Below are positions 24,036 to 33,095 of a stretch of 37,531 nucleotides of DNA, in pieces. Every line of letters begins with the position of its first letter. Position 1 is the stretch's first letter. The translations under genes were made by a program, and so were the position numbers. Where the stretch lies: NCBI RefSeq assembly GCF_900108175.1, contig NZ_FNVO01000001.1, positions 1 to 37,531 of the forward strand, written 5' to 3'. The notes under the pieces were generated by a model. It worked only from the letters and a program-made list of their open reading frames with translations, searched no databases and was not told the DNA's origin. This DNA is from Thermomonospora echinospora (GTDB taxonomy: Bacteria; Actinomycetota; Actinomycetes; Streptosporangiales; Streptosporangiaceae).

Positions 24036-25043
24036 TCAGCGGCGCGGGCCGCCCAAGCGCTCCATGAGGTCGCCCAGCCGGTTCCACGCACCGGTGTCGG
24101 TGCCGTCGCCGAGCACGTACCACATGCCCGGGGCGCCGGGATCGCCGATGGCCCGTCCGCCGTCCGATGCGGCTGCGTGTGCCGCCCCCGTCTCGGCGAC
24201 GCCCTCCGGACCGACCGCCAAGGCGACGGGGACGGGCGCGCCCTGCCACCGCGCCGGATAGGTCAGGTCAGGGCCTCCCGGCGCCCACTGGGCCGTCAGT
24301 ACCTGCAGGACGCCCGCCCTGGCGTACCGGTCGGCGAGCGCCGCCAACTCCTCCAGCGGAGGCTCACGGCCGGGACCGTAGGAGACGGTGAAGGCGACGG
24401 TCTCCTTGACGCCCGAGGTGACGCGGGACACGCGGATCGTCCCCCCGAACGGAGGGTGCGCCGAGCCGGCCTCGTGCGGTCCCATGTACGCCAGCCAGGT
24501 GGCTCGTGGGGACCGCCGCCGGCACAACGCGGTCAGCTCCGACTGCGACCAGCGCACCAATGCGGGCTCGGCGGTCCCCCAGCACCGGGGCGCCGTCCCG
24601 GCCAAGGCGCGGGCCAGCGCCTCGGCGGCACCGCCCAGCTCCAGGTCGGTGGTGGCCTTGTGGCGGACCCGCAGGTCAACCACCAGATGGTGGCCCAGGT
24701 CGCCGGGTGGCCGGCGCAGGAAGGTCGCCGACGGCTCGGGCCTTTCCTGCACGGCGGGTGTGAACATGGCGCCATCCCAGATGAGCGGGAGGCCAGAGAA
24801 ACCGTCGTAGTAGCCGTCACCGGGCTCCTGGACCACCCAACGGGCCCGGGGACCGCCCAGCGCCAGCCGCAACGGCAGCGTGATCCGCGCATCGTGCGGC
24901 GTGAGGACCTGCAGGACCTGTCCGGTGCCGGCACACCGCGCCATCACGTCGGTCAGCCAGGACGACAGCGGCACCAGCGGCCGGTCCTGGATGACGACGG
25001 TGCTCTTGGCGGTGACGATGTCCACCGCCGGATGCCCGCTCAT
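24036..25043 (-). CDS. DUF6177-like protein, C-terminal part as a separate gene
   Basis: A 335-residue soluble protein. ATG 25043 overlaps the stop of the preceding gene (TGATG), so translation is probably coupled; GTG 25046 is a possible start. Visible features are VVIQDRPLVPLSSWLTD, VLQVLTPHDARITLPLRLAL, RWVVQEPGDGYYDGFSG and, later, RATWLAYMGPHEAG and TVAFTVSYGPG. From memory, this matches the C-terminal two thirds of DUF6177 proteins found next to actinomycete type VII secretion genes. There the upstream 129-residue gene is normally fused to it. No membrane helix, signal peptide or catalytic motif was seen. The place at the end of the eccC transcript suggests a T7SS accessory or chaperone role, which is inference. 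Confidence 0.6.
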   Translation of the reverse strand: MSGHPAVDIVTAKSTVVIQDRPLVPLSSWLTDVMARCAGTGQVLQVLTPHDARITLPLRLALGGPRARWVVQEPGDGYYDGFSGLPLIWDGAMFTPAVQERPEPSATFLRRPPGDLGHHLVVDLRVRHKATTDLELGGAAEALARALAGTAPRCWGTAEPALVRWSQSELTALCRRRSPRATWLAYMGPHEAGSAHPPFGGTIRVSRVTSGVKETVAFTVSYGPGREPPLEELAALADRYARAGVLQVLTAQWAPGGPDLTYPARWQGAPVPVALAVGPEGVAETGAAHAAASDGGRAIGDPGAPGMWYVLGDGTDTGAWNRLGDLMERLGGPRR

Positions 25044-25432
25044 CACCCGTTCCCCCCCTCCTCGTCCCCACCGGGCGCCACGGGCGGCCACACTGCGCCG
25101 CCCAGCCGCTCGACCATGGCGTCGGCGAAGCGGTGCGCCAGCGCGGGTGCGTCACCCCGCCCGCCCGACGCCCGGACCTCGACCCACCAGTACGGCACGG
25201 TCAGCCCGGCGGTGACCTCGGCACCCAGCAGCCGTTCCACCTCGCCCTCGACGTCCACCCGCTGGGCCGCCTCGATGTTCACCAGCGGCCGGCCGTCGTC
25301 GTCGCACAACTGGATGAGCGCGCCCCCGCCGGCGCCGCGCACCCGCAGCGTCTCGCCTGCGTGCACCATGCTGTCGACAATCGCCCGCACGTCGGGGGCG
25401 CGGGAGGTCAGCACCACCAGGTCGTAGGTCAC
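25043..25432 (-). CDS. DUF6177-like N-terminal part as a separate gene
   Basis: A 129-residue protein from GTG 25432, whose GTGA overlaps the eccC stop by 4 bp. It starts MTYDLVVLTSRAPDVRAI, then GGGALIQLCDDDGRPLVNIEAAQRVDV, PYWWVEVRASGG and RFADAMVERLGGAVWPP. These segments resemble, by memory, the N-terminal third of DUF6177 proteins, which continue directly into the sequence found here in the next gene. The break is clean (TGATG), and the linker is Gly/Glu/Asp-rich. So this is either a natural split of a two-domain protein or a real boundary between subunits. Both would be made from the eccC transcript by coupled translation. Function unknown. Confidence 0.6.
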   Translation of the reverse strand: MTYDLVVLTSRAPDVRAIVDSMVHAGETLRVRGAGGGALIQLCDDDGRPLVNIEAAQRVDVEGEVERLLGAEVTAGLTVPYWWVEVRASGGRGDAPALAHRFADAMVERLGGAVWPPVAPGGDEEGGNG

Positions 25433-28400
25433 GGCTTCTCCCGGTTCGGTCCGGCGGCGCGGTCCTCCAGCAGCGCGGTCTGGATCAGCCGCGCGCTCTC
25501 CCCACGCCGTATCCACAGGCCCCTGCCGGGCGGCTGCGCGTCGGCGTGGACCCGGGGGAACAGCTGCCCCTCTGTACGATCCCCGGACATCACCAGCACA
25601 CCGCTGCCGATCTCCCGTATCGCCTGGACCAGCGGGTCGTACAGGCCGCGGCTCGCCCCCGCCACGCGCCGCGCCAGCACGAAGTGCAGCCCGATGTCGC
25701 GCCCGCTGGGCACGAACGGCACGAACGGTGCCAGCGGCTGCTGTCCGGCGGTGGTGAGCAGGTCGTAGTCGTCCACGAGCACCACGATCTGCGGCCCATG
25801 CACCGCGCGCTCCTCGCCCGCCGTGTCGTCGGGCATTCGCCCCTCCAACTCCTTGGCGACGCCGCCGGCCAGGCCGGCGCACAACCGCGAGGTGGTGGCG
25901 TAGCCGCCCAGGTACGGCTCGGGGACGACGTCGCGCAGCGACCGCCGCGGGTCCATCACCGCGAACACCACTTGCTCGGGGGTGTGGCGGGCGGCCAGGC
26001 CGCGGGCGATGAGGCGCAGCAGGTTGGACTTGCCGCAGCCGCCGTCGCCGAGCACCAGCAGGTTCTGGTCGGCGTCGAACAGGTCCAGCAGTACCGGCGC
26101 GAAGGTCCGTTCGTCCACTCCGAACGGCACCAGCCGCGGCTCGGCGCCGGGACCGGGCAGCTCGGCGGCGGGCAGTCGGTGCGGCAGTACCCGCACCGGT
26201 GGCGCGGTGGGTCCGCTCCAGGCGTTGCGCACCGCCCGCACCGCCCGCTCCACCGCGGGGCCCAACTCGGCGGGGTCGGGCGCGGCGCCCAGCGCGGGTA
26301 CCGCCACGTGCGCGAACAACTTGGTGTCGAGCAGCGCCCGGCCCGGCAGCCGGGCGCTGATCGTCTCGGCCAGCTTGCGGTCCACCGTGGAGTCGGCCGG
26401 GTCGTTGAGCCGCAGCTCGACGCGCTGCCCGAAGGTGGACTGCACGGCGATCCGCACGTCGTTCCACCGCAGCATGCCCGCCACCAGGTGCACGCCGTAC
26501 CCGCCGCCGCGCTGCAGCAGATCGGAGATCATCTCGTCGATCTCCTCGAACTCGCCGCGGATCGCCCCGAACCCGTCGACGACCAGCGCCACGTCCGCGC
26601 ATGGCAGCTCGGGCACCTGGCCGGCGGCATGCAGCTGCCGCAACCGCTGCACCCCATCCAGGCCGTGCCGCCGGAACACCTCCTGCCGGTGCTCCAGCAT
26701 GCCGTGCACCTCCTCGACGGTGCGGCGAACGCGCTCTCGGTCGGTGCGGGCGGCGATCCCGCCGACGTTCGGCAGCTCGGCCAGCGCCTGCAGCCCCCCG
26801 CCGACCAGGTCCAGCCCGTACACCGCGACCTGCTCAGGGGTGTGGGTGAGCGCCAGCGACAGGACCAGCGTGCGCAGCAGGGTGGTCTTGCCGGTCTGCG
26901 GGCCGCCGATGACCGCGACATGCCCGCCGGCCGCGGTCAGGTCAAGGCCCCACTGTCCCTGCCACTGCCGGCGGGCGTCGTCCAGCAGGCCGATGGGCAC
27001 CCGCAGCGGCTCCTGGTGGGACGGCAGCCGCAGGCCGCGGTCGGTGACCCGCACCGGCCCGGCGATCGCCTCCAGAGGTGTCACCGCGGGCAGTGGGGGC
27101 AACCAGATGCTTTGGATGCGTTGCCCGTGCCGGGACAGTTGCCCGACCATCACGTCCAGCACCGTCGGTCCGGTGGTGCGCTCCGGCAGCTCCGGCTCGC
27201 CATCGTCCACGGGGGCGTCACCGGGGACCGCCGGGTTGTACACCGGGTAAGGCCGTACGGGCGCCGTCCCGTCGGTCTCCTCGACGGGTCCGCCCGGCCC
27301 GCGGTAAGGCCCGGAGACGTAGCCGCCCTTGAACTTCACGTAGACGCTGGTGTCGACCTTCAGGTAGCCGAAGCCGGGCAGCGCGGGCAAGTGGAAGGCG
27401 TCGGGGCTGTCCAGCACGGTGCGCGACTCCTCCTCGGAGAAGGTGCGCAACCCGATCCGGTACGACAGGTAGGTCTCCAACCCCCGCAGCTTGCCGCTCT
27501 CGATCCGCTGGCTGGACAGCAGCAGGTGCACGCCGATGCTGCGGCCGATCCGACCGATCGACAGGAACAGCTCGATGAAATCGGGCCGCGCGGTGAGCAA
27601 CTCGCCGAACTCGTCGATGATGACCAGCAGGTGCGGCAGTGGCGGCAGCTCGGGCCGCTGGGCGCGCCGGTGGTTGTAGTCGCCGATGCTGGCGATGTTC
27701 CCGGCGTCACGCAGCACCTGCTGGCGGCGCTGCACCTCGCCGGACAGGCTGGCGTACGCCCGTTCGATCAGCCCGGCGTCGTCCTCCAGATTGGTGATCA
27801 CACCGGCCACGTGCGGCAGATCCCCGAACGGGGCGAACGTGGCCCCGCCCTTGTAGTCCACCAGCACCATGGACACCTGCTCGGGTGAGTGGGTGGCGGC
27901 CAGCGCCAGGACCAGGGTGCGCAACATCTCGCTCTTGCCCGAACCGGTGGCGCCCACGCACAGGCCGTGCGGGCCCATGCCCAGGCTGGCGGCCTCCTTC
28001 AGGTCCAGTGCCACCGGCTGCCCGGCGTCGTCGAGCCCGATCGGCACCCGCAGGAACGCCCGTTCGCTGCGCGGCGCCCACAGCCGTGGTACGTCCAGGT
28101 CTGCGGGGTCCTCCACGCCTATCAGCGCGGTGAAGTCGACGTCGCCGCCCTGGACCGCGGTCTCCTCCACCGACGCGCGCGACAGCCGCAGCGGGGCGAT
28201 CATTCGGGCAAGCCCCTCGGCCATCCCGGCCGGGACCCGATCCAGGACGCCGGCCGTCGTCACCGGCGCCGCCCTGCGCAGGTCCTCCACCGTCACCCGG
28301 TCGCCGTCGACGCGAATCCGCACCTGCACGTCGCCCGGCTCCTGGGTCTGGTCGGCCACCAGGTGCACGACGGCGGCGGCCAGGTCCCGCACCGGTACGC

Positions 28401-29421
28401 TCTCGTCCGGCCGTACCAGGTCGGCCGCCACCTCGCCGTGCGTATCGTGGATCACCACCAGGCGGCGCAGCAGCCGGAACGCGTCGCGCCTGCCCAGCCC
28501 TCGCCGCACTTCGGCCGCGAAGTCGGTGCGCTCACGCAGGTCATCGGCTAGCAGCGCGGCCAGCCGCAGCGGGCTGGAGGCGACCAGCCGCAGGTGGGCC
28601 CCGCCGTCCCGGCGATGGACATCCAGCACGTGCGGCAACCATTTCACCCAGTCCCAGTCGGCCGCTCGGGCCTGTGGGAACGCCACCGCGACGGCCACGT
28701 CCTCGGGTGCGTGGAACGCCGCCAGCTGCGCCAGCAGGGCCCGCATCAGGCCCAACACGTCCTCGCGCGCCCCGACCACGCTGACGTTGCCGGCCATGTC
28801 CAGCGGCACCGTCAGCGGCATGTCCGGGGCGGTGCGGAAACGCTCCATCAGCGCCCGGGCCTCCGACAGCATGAACGGGTCGGTCGGCGACAGCGCGGTG
28901 CCCTGCTCACCCAGCTCCAACGGGTGACCCGGGGTGAGCCCGGTGCCGATGCGCACCGTCAGGAAGTCGGCGTGCTGCCGGCGTCGCTCCCACAGCCGCG
29001 TCGGGTCGCGGATCACGTCGTACAGCGCCTCGGGCGGCGGGTGCAGCATCCGGGCCTGGGATCGGACGGCGCGTTCCTCGGCGGCCAACTCTTCGCGCAG
29101 CTCCTCCAGATACTCCAGATACCGCTCGCGCTGGCTCTTGCGCTGTCGGGACACCTGGGAGCGCCGCGACAGCAGCAGTGCCCCACCGCCGAGCACCGCG
29201 ACCACCAGCAGCACCGCACCCAGCATCATGAACGCCGGGTTGCGCAGCACGGTCATGATGGTCAGCGAGGCCATCATGCCGACCATCGGCAGGATCGTCA
29301 GGAGCTGGCCACCGGTTCCGCCGCCCTCCGGGAGCGTCGGCGGCGCCTCGATCTGCCTGGGGTCCGGTTCGGCGGGGAGAAGGACGGTCCGTGCGGGACG
29401 GTGCACTATCCGGGTCGTCAC
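25429..29421 (-). CDS. eccC: Type VII secretion FtsK/SpoIIIE ATPase EccC (EccCa-EccCb in one chain)
   Basis: A 1330-residue motor ATPase of the ESX/T7SS membrane complex, from GTG 29421 with GAGGAG upstream. The N-terminus IVHRPART is typical. Two membrane helices lie at about 40-85, followed by a charged helical stretch. Three FtsK/SpoIIIE ATPase modules follow, with Walker A lysines at about 496 (GATGSGKS), 845 (GGPQTGKT) and 1131 (GDGGCGKS). Walker B-like segments are LLVIIDEFGELL, VALVVDGFGAI and IVVLVDDYDLL. In the third module the Walker A has GGCGKS and the acidic pair is DDYD; whether modules 2 and 3 hydrolyse ATP is open. EccC binds substrate signals on its last module and drives export. 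It overlaps the next gene by 4 bp. Upstream a plus-strand gene separates it from the rest of the T7SS genes, so it needs its own promoter or antisense read-through. Confidence 0.95.
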   Translation of the reverse strand: MTTRIVHRPARTVLLPAEPDPRQIEAPPTLPEGGGTGGQLLTILPMVGMMASLTIMTVLRNPAFMMLGAVLLVVAVLGGGALLLSRRSQVSRQRKSQRERYLEYLEELREELAAEERAVRSQARMLHPPPEALYDVIRDPTRLWERRRQHADFLTVRIGTGLTPGHPLELGEQGTALSPTDPFMLSEARALMERFRTAPDMPLTVPLDMAGNVSVVGAREDVLGLMRALLAQLAAFHAPEDVAVAVAFPQARAADWDWVKWLPHVLDVHRRDGGAHLRLVASSPLRLAALLADDLRERTDFAAEVRRGLGRRDAFRLLRRLVVIHDTHGEVAADLVRPDESVPVRDLAAAVVHLVADQTQEPGDVQVRIRVDGDRVTVEDLRRAAPVTTAGVLDRVPAGMAEGLARMIAPLRLSRASVEETAVQGGDVDFTALIGVEDPADLDVPRLWAPRSERAFLRVPIGLDDAGQPVALDLKEAASLGMGPHGLCVGATGSGKSEMLRTLVLALAATHSPEQVSMVLVDYKGGATFAPFGDLPHVAGVITNLEDDAGLIERAYASLSGEVQRRQQVLRDAGNIASIGDYNHRRAQRPELPPLPHLLVIIDEFGELLTARPDFIELFLSIGRIGRSIGVHLLLSSQRIESGKLRGLETYLSYRIGLRTFSEEESRTVLDSPDAFHLPALPGFGYLKVDTSVYVKFKGGYVSGPYRGPGGPVEETDGTAPVRPYPVYNPAVPGDAPVDDGEPELPERTTGPTVLDVMVGQLSRHGQRIQSIWLPPLPAVTPLEAIAGPVRVTDRGLRLPSHQEPLRVPIGLLDDARRQWQGQWGLDLTAAGGHVAVIGGPQTGKTTLLRTLVLSLALTHTPEQVAVYGLDLVGGGLQALAELPNVGGIAARTDRERVRRTVEEVHGMLEHRQEVFRRHGLDGVQRLRQLHAAGQVPELPCADVALVVDGFGAIRGEFEEIDEMISDLLQRGGGYGVHLVAGMLRWNDVRIAVQSTFGQRVELRLNDPADSTVDRKLAETISARLPGRALLDTKLFAHVAVPALGAAPDPAELGPAVERAVRAVRNAWSGPTAPPVRVLPHRLPAAELPGPGAEPRLVPFGVDERTFAPVLLDLFDADQNLLVLGDGGCGKSNLLRLIARGLAARHTPEQVVFAVMDPRRSLRDVVPEPYLGGYATTSRLCAGLAGGVAKELEGRMPDDTAGEERAVHGPQIVVLVDDYDLLTTAGQQPLAPFVPFVPSGRDIGLHFVLARRVAGASRGLYDPLVQAIREIGSGVLVMSGDRTEGQLFPRVHADAQPPGRGLWIRRGESARLIQTALLEDRAAGPNREKP

Positions 29422-29513
29422 ACCAGATACTCCTCAGCGATGTCGTCCGCCGTCCACCTTAGTGTCGATAAGGGCCGGGTGCCGGGAATCGGGCGCTGGG
29501 AGAGGAGCGGACC

Positions 29514-30398
29514 GTGGACGTGTTCGAGGTGTCGGCGGACGTGCACGCCCTCATTGAGGACCTGCTGCCCGTCGTTAATCCCAGCGCCCGTTTCGAGGCG
29601 GAACTGGCCCGGGTGGTGCTGCCGGTGGGCCGGTTCGAGCCCGCCGCCTCCACCTGGACGATCCTGGAACGCTGCGCGCGCGCCGAGCCCCCGCGTTGGC
29701 CGGGCCTGGTGGAGGAGTGGCTGCGCGAGGTGACCGACCGCGCGGTGCTGGCCATCGCCGACATCGAGTTGCTGGGCGACGTCCGCGAGTTGCTGCGCCT
29801 GCGCATCGTGCCCAGGCTCACCGAGGAGCAGCGCAGCGGACTGGTGGTGCTGCCGGCGGGCGAGCACTTCGACGCGCTGGTGGTCATCGACCATCCCGAG
29901 TTCGGCGGGCCGCTCACCGAGGCGCGCGCCCGGCTGCTCGGCCTGCGTGGCCTGGGCCGCTTCGTCATACCGAACACCTACGAACGGGAACTGGCGGACG
30001 TGCAGGTCCGCGACCAGCCGATCACGCCGGGGGAGATGGTGCGGGTGGTGACCAAGCCCGGCTGCCGGTACGTGTCGGCGCTGTACACCGAGGTGGAGCG
30101 GTTCCTGCCGGACGTCGGCGAGGCCGGGGCGCTGCTGGCGATGCCCGTCCACAGCACCATCCTGCTCTACCCGGTCACATCGGCTGCGGTGAACACGGTC
30201 CTGCCGGCCCTTGCCCAGGTGGCGGCGGAGATGTACGCCGCCGACGCTGATCCGTGCGCTCCCGGGGTGTACTGGTGGCGGCGCGGCCACCCCCTCACCG
30301 GGCTGGATCCCGCTGCCCCCGTCCCGGTGGCACCGAACGACGGCGCCGGTGATCGGCCCCGTCCACGCCGGCGCCGTCCGCCCTGGCGTCGGCGGTGA
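29514..30398 (+). CDS. Protein of unknown function embedded in the T7SS cluster on the opposite strand
   Basis: A 294-residue soluble protein from GTG 29514, with GAGGAG 6 nt upstream. No signal peptide or membrane helix. I do not recognise a family with certainty. Layout: an N-terminal helical part with SARFEAELARVVLP and PPRWPGLVEEWLREV; a middle of alternating strands (LRLRIVPRLTEEQ, HFDALVVIDHPEFGG); then RYVSALYTEVERFLPDVGEAGALLAMPVHSTILLYPV; and an end with WWRRGHPLTGL and an Arg/Pro-rich tail. The order 'VVP strand - decline in voice of a valine-rich strand - LL.P - PVHSTILLYP - Y..WWRRG' reminds me weakly of DUF1444 (YtpQ-like), a hypothesis only. Starts 92 bp from the divergent eccC start; converges on the EspI-like gene with a 12-bp gap. 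Confidence 0.7.
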   Translation: MDVFEVSADVHALIEDLLPVVNPSARFEAELARVVLPVGRFEPAASTWTILERCARAEPPRWPGLVEEWLREVTDRAVLAIADIELLGDVRELLRLRIVPRLTEEQRSGLVVLPAGEHFDALVVIDHPEFGGPLTEARARLLGLRGLGRFVIPNTYERELADVQVRDQPITPGEMVRVVTKPGCRYVSALYTEVERFLPDVGEAGALLAMPVHSTILLYPVTSAAVNTVLPALAQVAAEMYAADADPCAPGVYWWRRGHPLTGLDPAAPVPVAPNDGAGDRPRPRRRRPPWRRR

Positions 30399-30410
30399 GG
30401 GCCGGGCAGG

Positions 30411-31706
30411 TCAGCCGGTGAGGGAGCGGCGGAGGGCCTCGGCGGCGACGGCGATCGCGGTCACCCGGGTCGCATAGGCGAGCCGGGCCGGGTCCAAAGT
30501 GGCGCCGACCGCCACATGCCGGTCGTATCCCAGCTTGATCGCTCCGACGCCCACCTCGGCGAGGATCTGCGCGGCGCGCGGCACGTCCACCAGCCGGTCG
30601 TTGTGCGGGCTCTGCACCGTGAACACGACCAGCGTGCGTTCCGCCAGCCCGTCGAGGCCGTTGGCCGACATCCAGTCCAGGACCCGGCCGACGCCCGCCG
30701 CGCCGCCGGTGGTCGGGGCGACCAGCACCTGGGCGTGCGCCGCGGCCAGCACCACGCGGTGGAGCTCGGTGTGAATCCCGGCGCCACAGTCGGTGACTGT
30801 GACGCCGAAGAACCTGCTCAGCGGGATCCCCGCGGCACGGTAGAGGGCGGCGTCCGGGCCACCTGGGACGCCGTGCGTGCCCGCCAGTCCCCACAGCCGT
30901 CCTCCCAGGTGGGCCAGGTACGGCTGGATCTGCTCGAACGAGGCGGTGCCGGGCTCGGCGTCGACGAGGTCGGCCAGGGCGTGCTCGGCGCCGATCCCCA
31001 GCCGCAGTGGCAGCGAGCCGAGCTCCGGGTCGAGATCCAGGGCCAGCACACGGTCCTGCCGGTACCGGGCGAACACCGAGGCGATGAGCGCCGCCAGTGT
31101 GCTCTTCCCGGCACCGCCGTACAGGCTGGTCACCGCTATCCGGCGCCCGGTGGTCACCGGATGCTGGATCCATCTGCCGTGCTCGGCGAGCGCCTGCACG
31201 TCGCCGGCCGGGACGAACGGCCGGACCGCGCCGCGCCCGATGCGGCGCAACAGCGAGTCACCGTGCACCGGCCGCGCGACCAACTCATCCGGGGAGATCG
31301 ATGGTGCCGCGGCGGGCTTGACCGGCGGTACGGGCTCCGAATCGGGTGGGCGCGCCACCGGCTGCCGAGGCGAAGGTTGGGGAGGCCGTACGTCCGTGAC
31401 CGGCGCCACGGGATCGGACGTGGCGCCGAACGACGGGGGCACACCCTCCATCGACCTGCTCGGCTGCATGGCCGAAGGGTCCCGCCGATCTTGCGGCGGC
31501 GCGGCGGGAACACCGGACTGTACGGGGGCCTGCAGGGGCGTGACCTGGGGCTCATCGTCGGTGTGGGCGGGAGACGGTGGCACGGGCCGTACCCGCCACC
31601 GCTGGGCTACCGTGGGCGGGTCGACGGCGGGCGGGTCGACGGCGGGCGGGTCGACGGCCGGTGTCTGCGGGTCGGGCCGTGGTCCGTCCCGGTCGGGATC
31701 AGCCAA
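30411..31706 (-). CDS. Proline-rich MinD/ParA-like ATPase, EspI-like T7SS protein
   Basis: A 431-residue protein. I choose TTG 31706: it lies 11 nt after the eccD stop with AAGGGA between. Residues 1-150 are disordered and Pro/Asp/Ala-rich, including a triple AVDPP repeat. The rest is a MinD/ParA-type ATPase, with Walker A VTSLYGGAGKSTLAALI (Lys201), LALDLDPELGSLPLRLGIG, VTDCGAGIHTELHRVV and LVVFTVQSPHNDR. The combination of a proline-rich N-terminus and a MinD domain inside an ESX locus resembles mycobacterial EspI, which is linked to control of ESX-1 secretion by ATP level. It probably regulates or localises the secretion complex from the cytoplasm. It is in one operon with eccD, the TNT protein and the WXG100 genes. 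Confidence 0.83.
   Translation of the reverse strand: MADPDRDGPRPDPQTPAVDPPAVDPPAVDPPTVAQRWRVRPVPPSPAHTDDEPQVTPLQAPVQSGVPAAPPQDRRDPSAMQPSRSMEGVPPSFGATSDPVAPVTDVRPPQPSPRQPVARPPDSEPVPPVKPAAAPSISPDELVARPVHGDSLLRRIGRGAVRPFVPAGDVQALAEHGRWIQHPVTTGRRIAVTSLYGGAGKSTLAALIASVFARYRQDRVLALDLDPELGSLPLRLGIGAEHALADLVDAEPGTASFEQIQPYLAHLGGRLWGLAGTHGVPGGPDAALYRAAGIPLSRFFGVTVTDCGAGIHTELHRVVLAAAHAQVLVAPTTGGAAGVGRVLDWMSANGLDGLAERTLVVFTVQSPHNDRLVDVPRAAQILAEVGVGAIKLGYDRHVAVGATLDPARLAYATRVTAIAVAAEALRRSLTG
31614..31658 (-). repeat. Three perfect 15-bp tandem repeats encoding AVDPP
   Basis: GGGCGGGTCGACGGC occurs at 31614, 31629 and 31644 without a mismatch. On the minus strand each unit encodes one AVDPP step in the disordered N-terminus of the EspI-like ATPase. 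Perfect identity suggests recent slippage. Confidence 0.92.
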
Positions 31707-31717
31707 CCCGTTCCCTT

Positions 31718-33043
31718 TCAGAAGGTGCCGAGGAGCCGTGTGAAGGTCCCGAAGGTCCCGAAGGCGACCGGGACGAGCGCCACCACCGCCACCGCCTCGA
31801 TCCGGTTCATGCTCCGGCGAAGCCGGGCGCGCACGTGCTCGGGCTGCTCGGACGCCAGCACCACCGCCGGGATCACCAGGCCCGCCAGCAGCATACCCAG
31901 AGCGGGCGCGGCGCCCCAGGCGGTGTGTTCGGCCCACCGCACGGCCAGCGTGACCACGATCGCCACGGTCGCGGCCAGCAGCGCCGCCTTCTCCAGGACC
32001 AGCGGGAACATCCGGGCCCGGCTGCCCACCACCAGCGCCAGCAGGCCGGCCAGCGCCGCGTTCCACCCATCGAACGCGGCGGTGGCGCCAAGTCCGGCGA
32101 CGGCGGCGGCCACCGCCACCGCCACCGTCCCGATCGTCATGCCACGGTGCGCGTCGTCGAGGGCGGCCATCACGTCGCCGCGGGCCACCGACGCCCCGGC
32201 GCCGCGCCGGTCGTCCAGCGAGGTCAGCCCGGACAGCATGAGCGCCGCCCGCAACAGCAGGTTCAGCACGATCACGCAGGTGACCGCGAGCACCGCCCCG
32301 GTACGGGCGGCGTTGAGCCCCAGGGCCGCGCACAGCGTCCCCTCCAGAGTGAGCAGGGCCGCCACGCCGCCGCCGATGAGCCCGCCCCGGCCGAGCGGGG
32401 AGCTGATCCCCAGCAGCGCGACGAGCACGGCGGCGAGGAGCGCCGGCCCGCCCCAGCGCGCCCATTCCGCCCAGTCGTGGGATCCGGCGGCGGACCACGT
32501 GGCCAACATGCCCACCGTCCCGCCACCGAGCGTCAGCGCAGTGCCGAGCGGCTCGCGCCCACTCACCCCCAGCGCGACCCCGCCGGCCACCAGCAGCGCG
32601 CCCAGCCCTCCGAGGGCGCCCGGTGCCGCCCCGACGGGTAGGGCGCCGCCGGCCACCAGGCCTACCGCGAACGTCAGCGCCACGAAGGCGAAGGTGGCGC
32701 TCCACCGGGCGGCCGCCGGACTCCATCGCCACAGCCGTCCGTCGAGCGCGTCACCCACCACCTCCGGCACCTCGTGCACGACCGGCGCGGGCAGCGGCTC
32801 GTCGGAGTGGACCAGCCGCAGCACCGCCCCGTCGGGAATCCGCCGGTCGGCGAGGGTGGCGCCGGGGTCGAGCACCTCGCCGGTGGAGGTGACCAGGTGC
32901 CGCAGCCGGGGCGGGCTGTGCACCGGGTCCCCGAGGAGCCGGAGCACGTCGGGCATCAGCGCCCCGATCGGCTCCAGCGCCGGAAGCACCGTGTCGATCC
33001 TGCGCTGCTCGCCGATCAGGGTGACCCGGCTCCACGCGGCCAT
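31718..33043 (-). CDS. eccD: Type VII secretion integral membrane protein EccD
   Basis: A 441-residue protein from ATG 33043, with GGAAGGG. Residues 1-85 form a ubiquitin-like cytosolic domain (MAAWSRVTLIGEQRRIDTVL, then LHLVTSTGEVLDPGATLAD-like and IPDGAVLRLV), as in YukD/EccD. About eleven hydrophobic helices follow (residues 110-441), the usual EccD channel-side scaffold. Typical features include SHDWAEWARWGG between helices and the Ala/Gly/Val-rich membrane part. EccD dimers pair with EccC in the inner-membrane pore. It starts 52 bp downstream of the TNT protein gene and is followed 11 bp later by the EspI-like gene. Together with EccC it is the only classical core component visible. Confidence 0.92.
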   Translation of the reverse strand: MAAWSRVTLIGEQRRIDTVLPALEPIGALMPDVLRLLGDPVHSPPRLRHLVTSTGEVLDPGATLADRRIPDGAVLRLVHSDEPLPAPVVHEVPEVVGDALDGRLWRWSPAAARWSATFAFVALTFAVGLVAGGALPVGAAPGALGGLGALLVAGGVALGVSGREPLGTALTLGGGTVGMLATWSAAGSHDWAEWARWGGPALLAAVLVALLGISSPLGRGGLIGGGVAALLTLEGTLCAALGLNAARTGAVLAVTCVIVLNLLLRAALMLSGLTSLDDRRGAGASVARGDVMAALDDAHRGMTIGTVAVAVAAAVAGLGATAAFDGWNAALAGLLALVVGSRARMFPLVLEKAALLAATVAIVVTLAVRWAEHTAWGAAPALGMLLAGLVIPAVVLASEQPEHVRARLRRSMNRIEAVAVVALVPVAFGTFGTFTRLLGTF

Positions 33044-33095
33044 AATGCCCTTCCGTCCGTTCGGGGATCCTGCTCGGTGGCACCGGTGGCCCGGG

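Noticed and set aside
25546-27888. A 780-codon plus-strand open frame opposite eccC
   Set aside because: Antisense to three intact ATPase modules, no ribosome-binding site, shadow composition.
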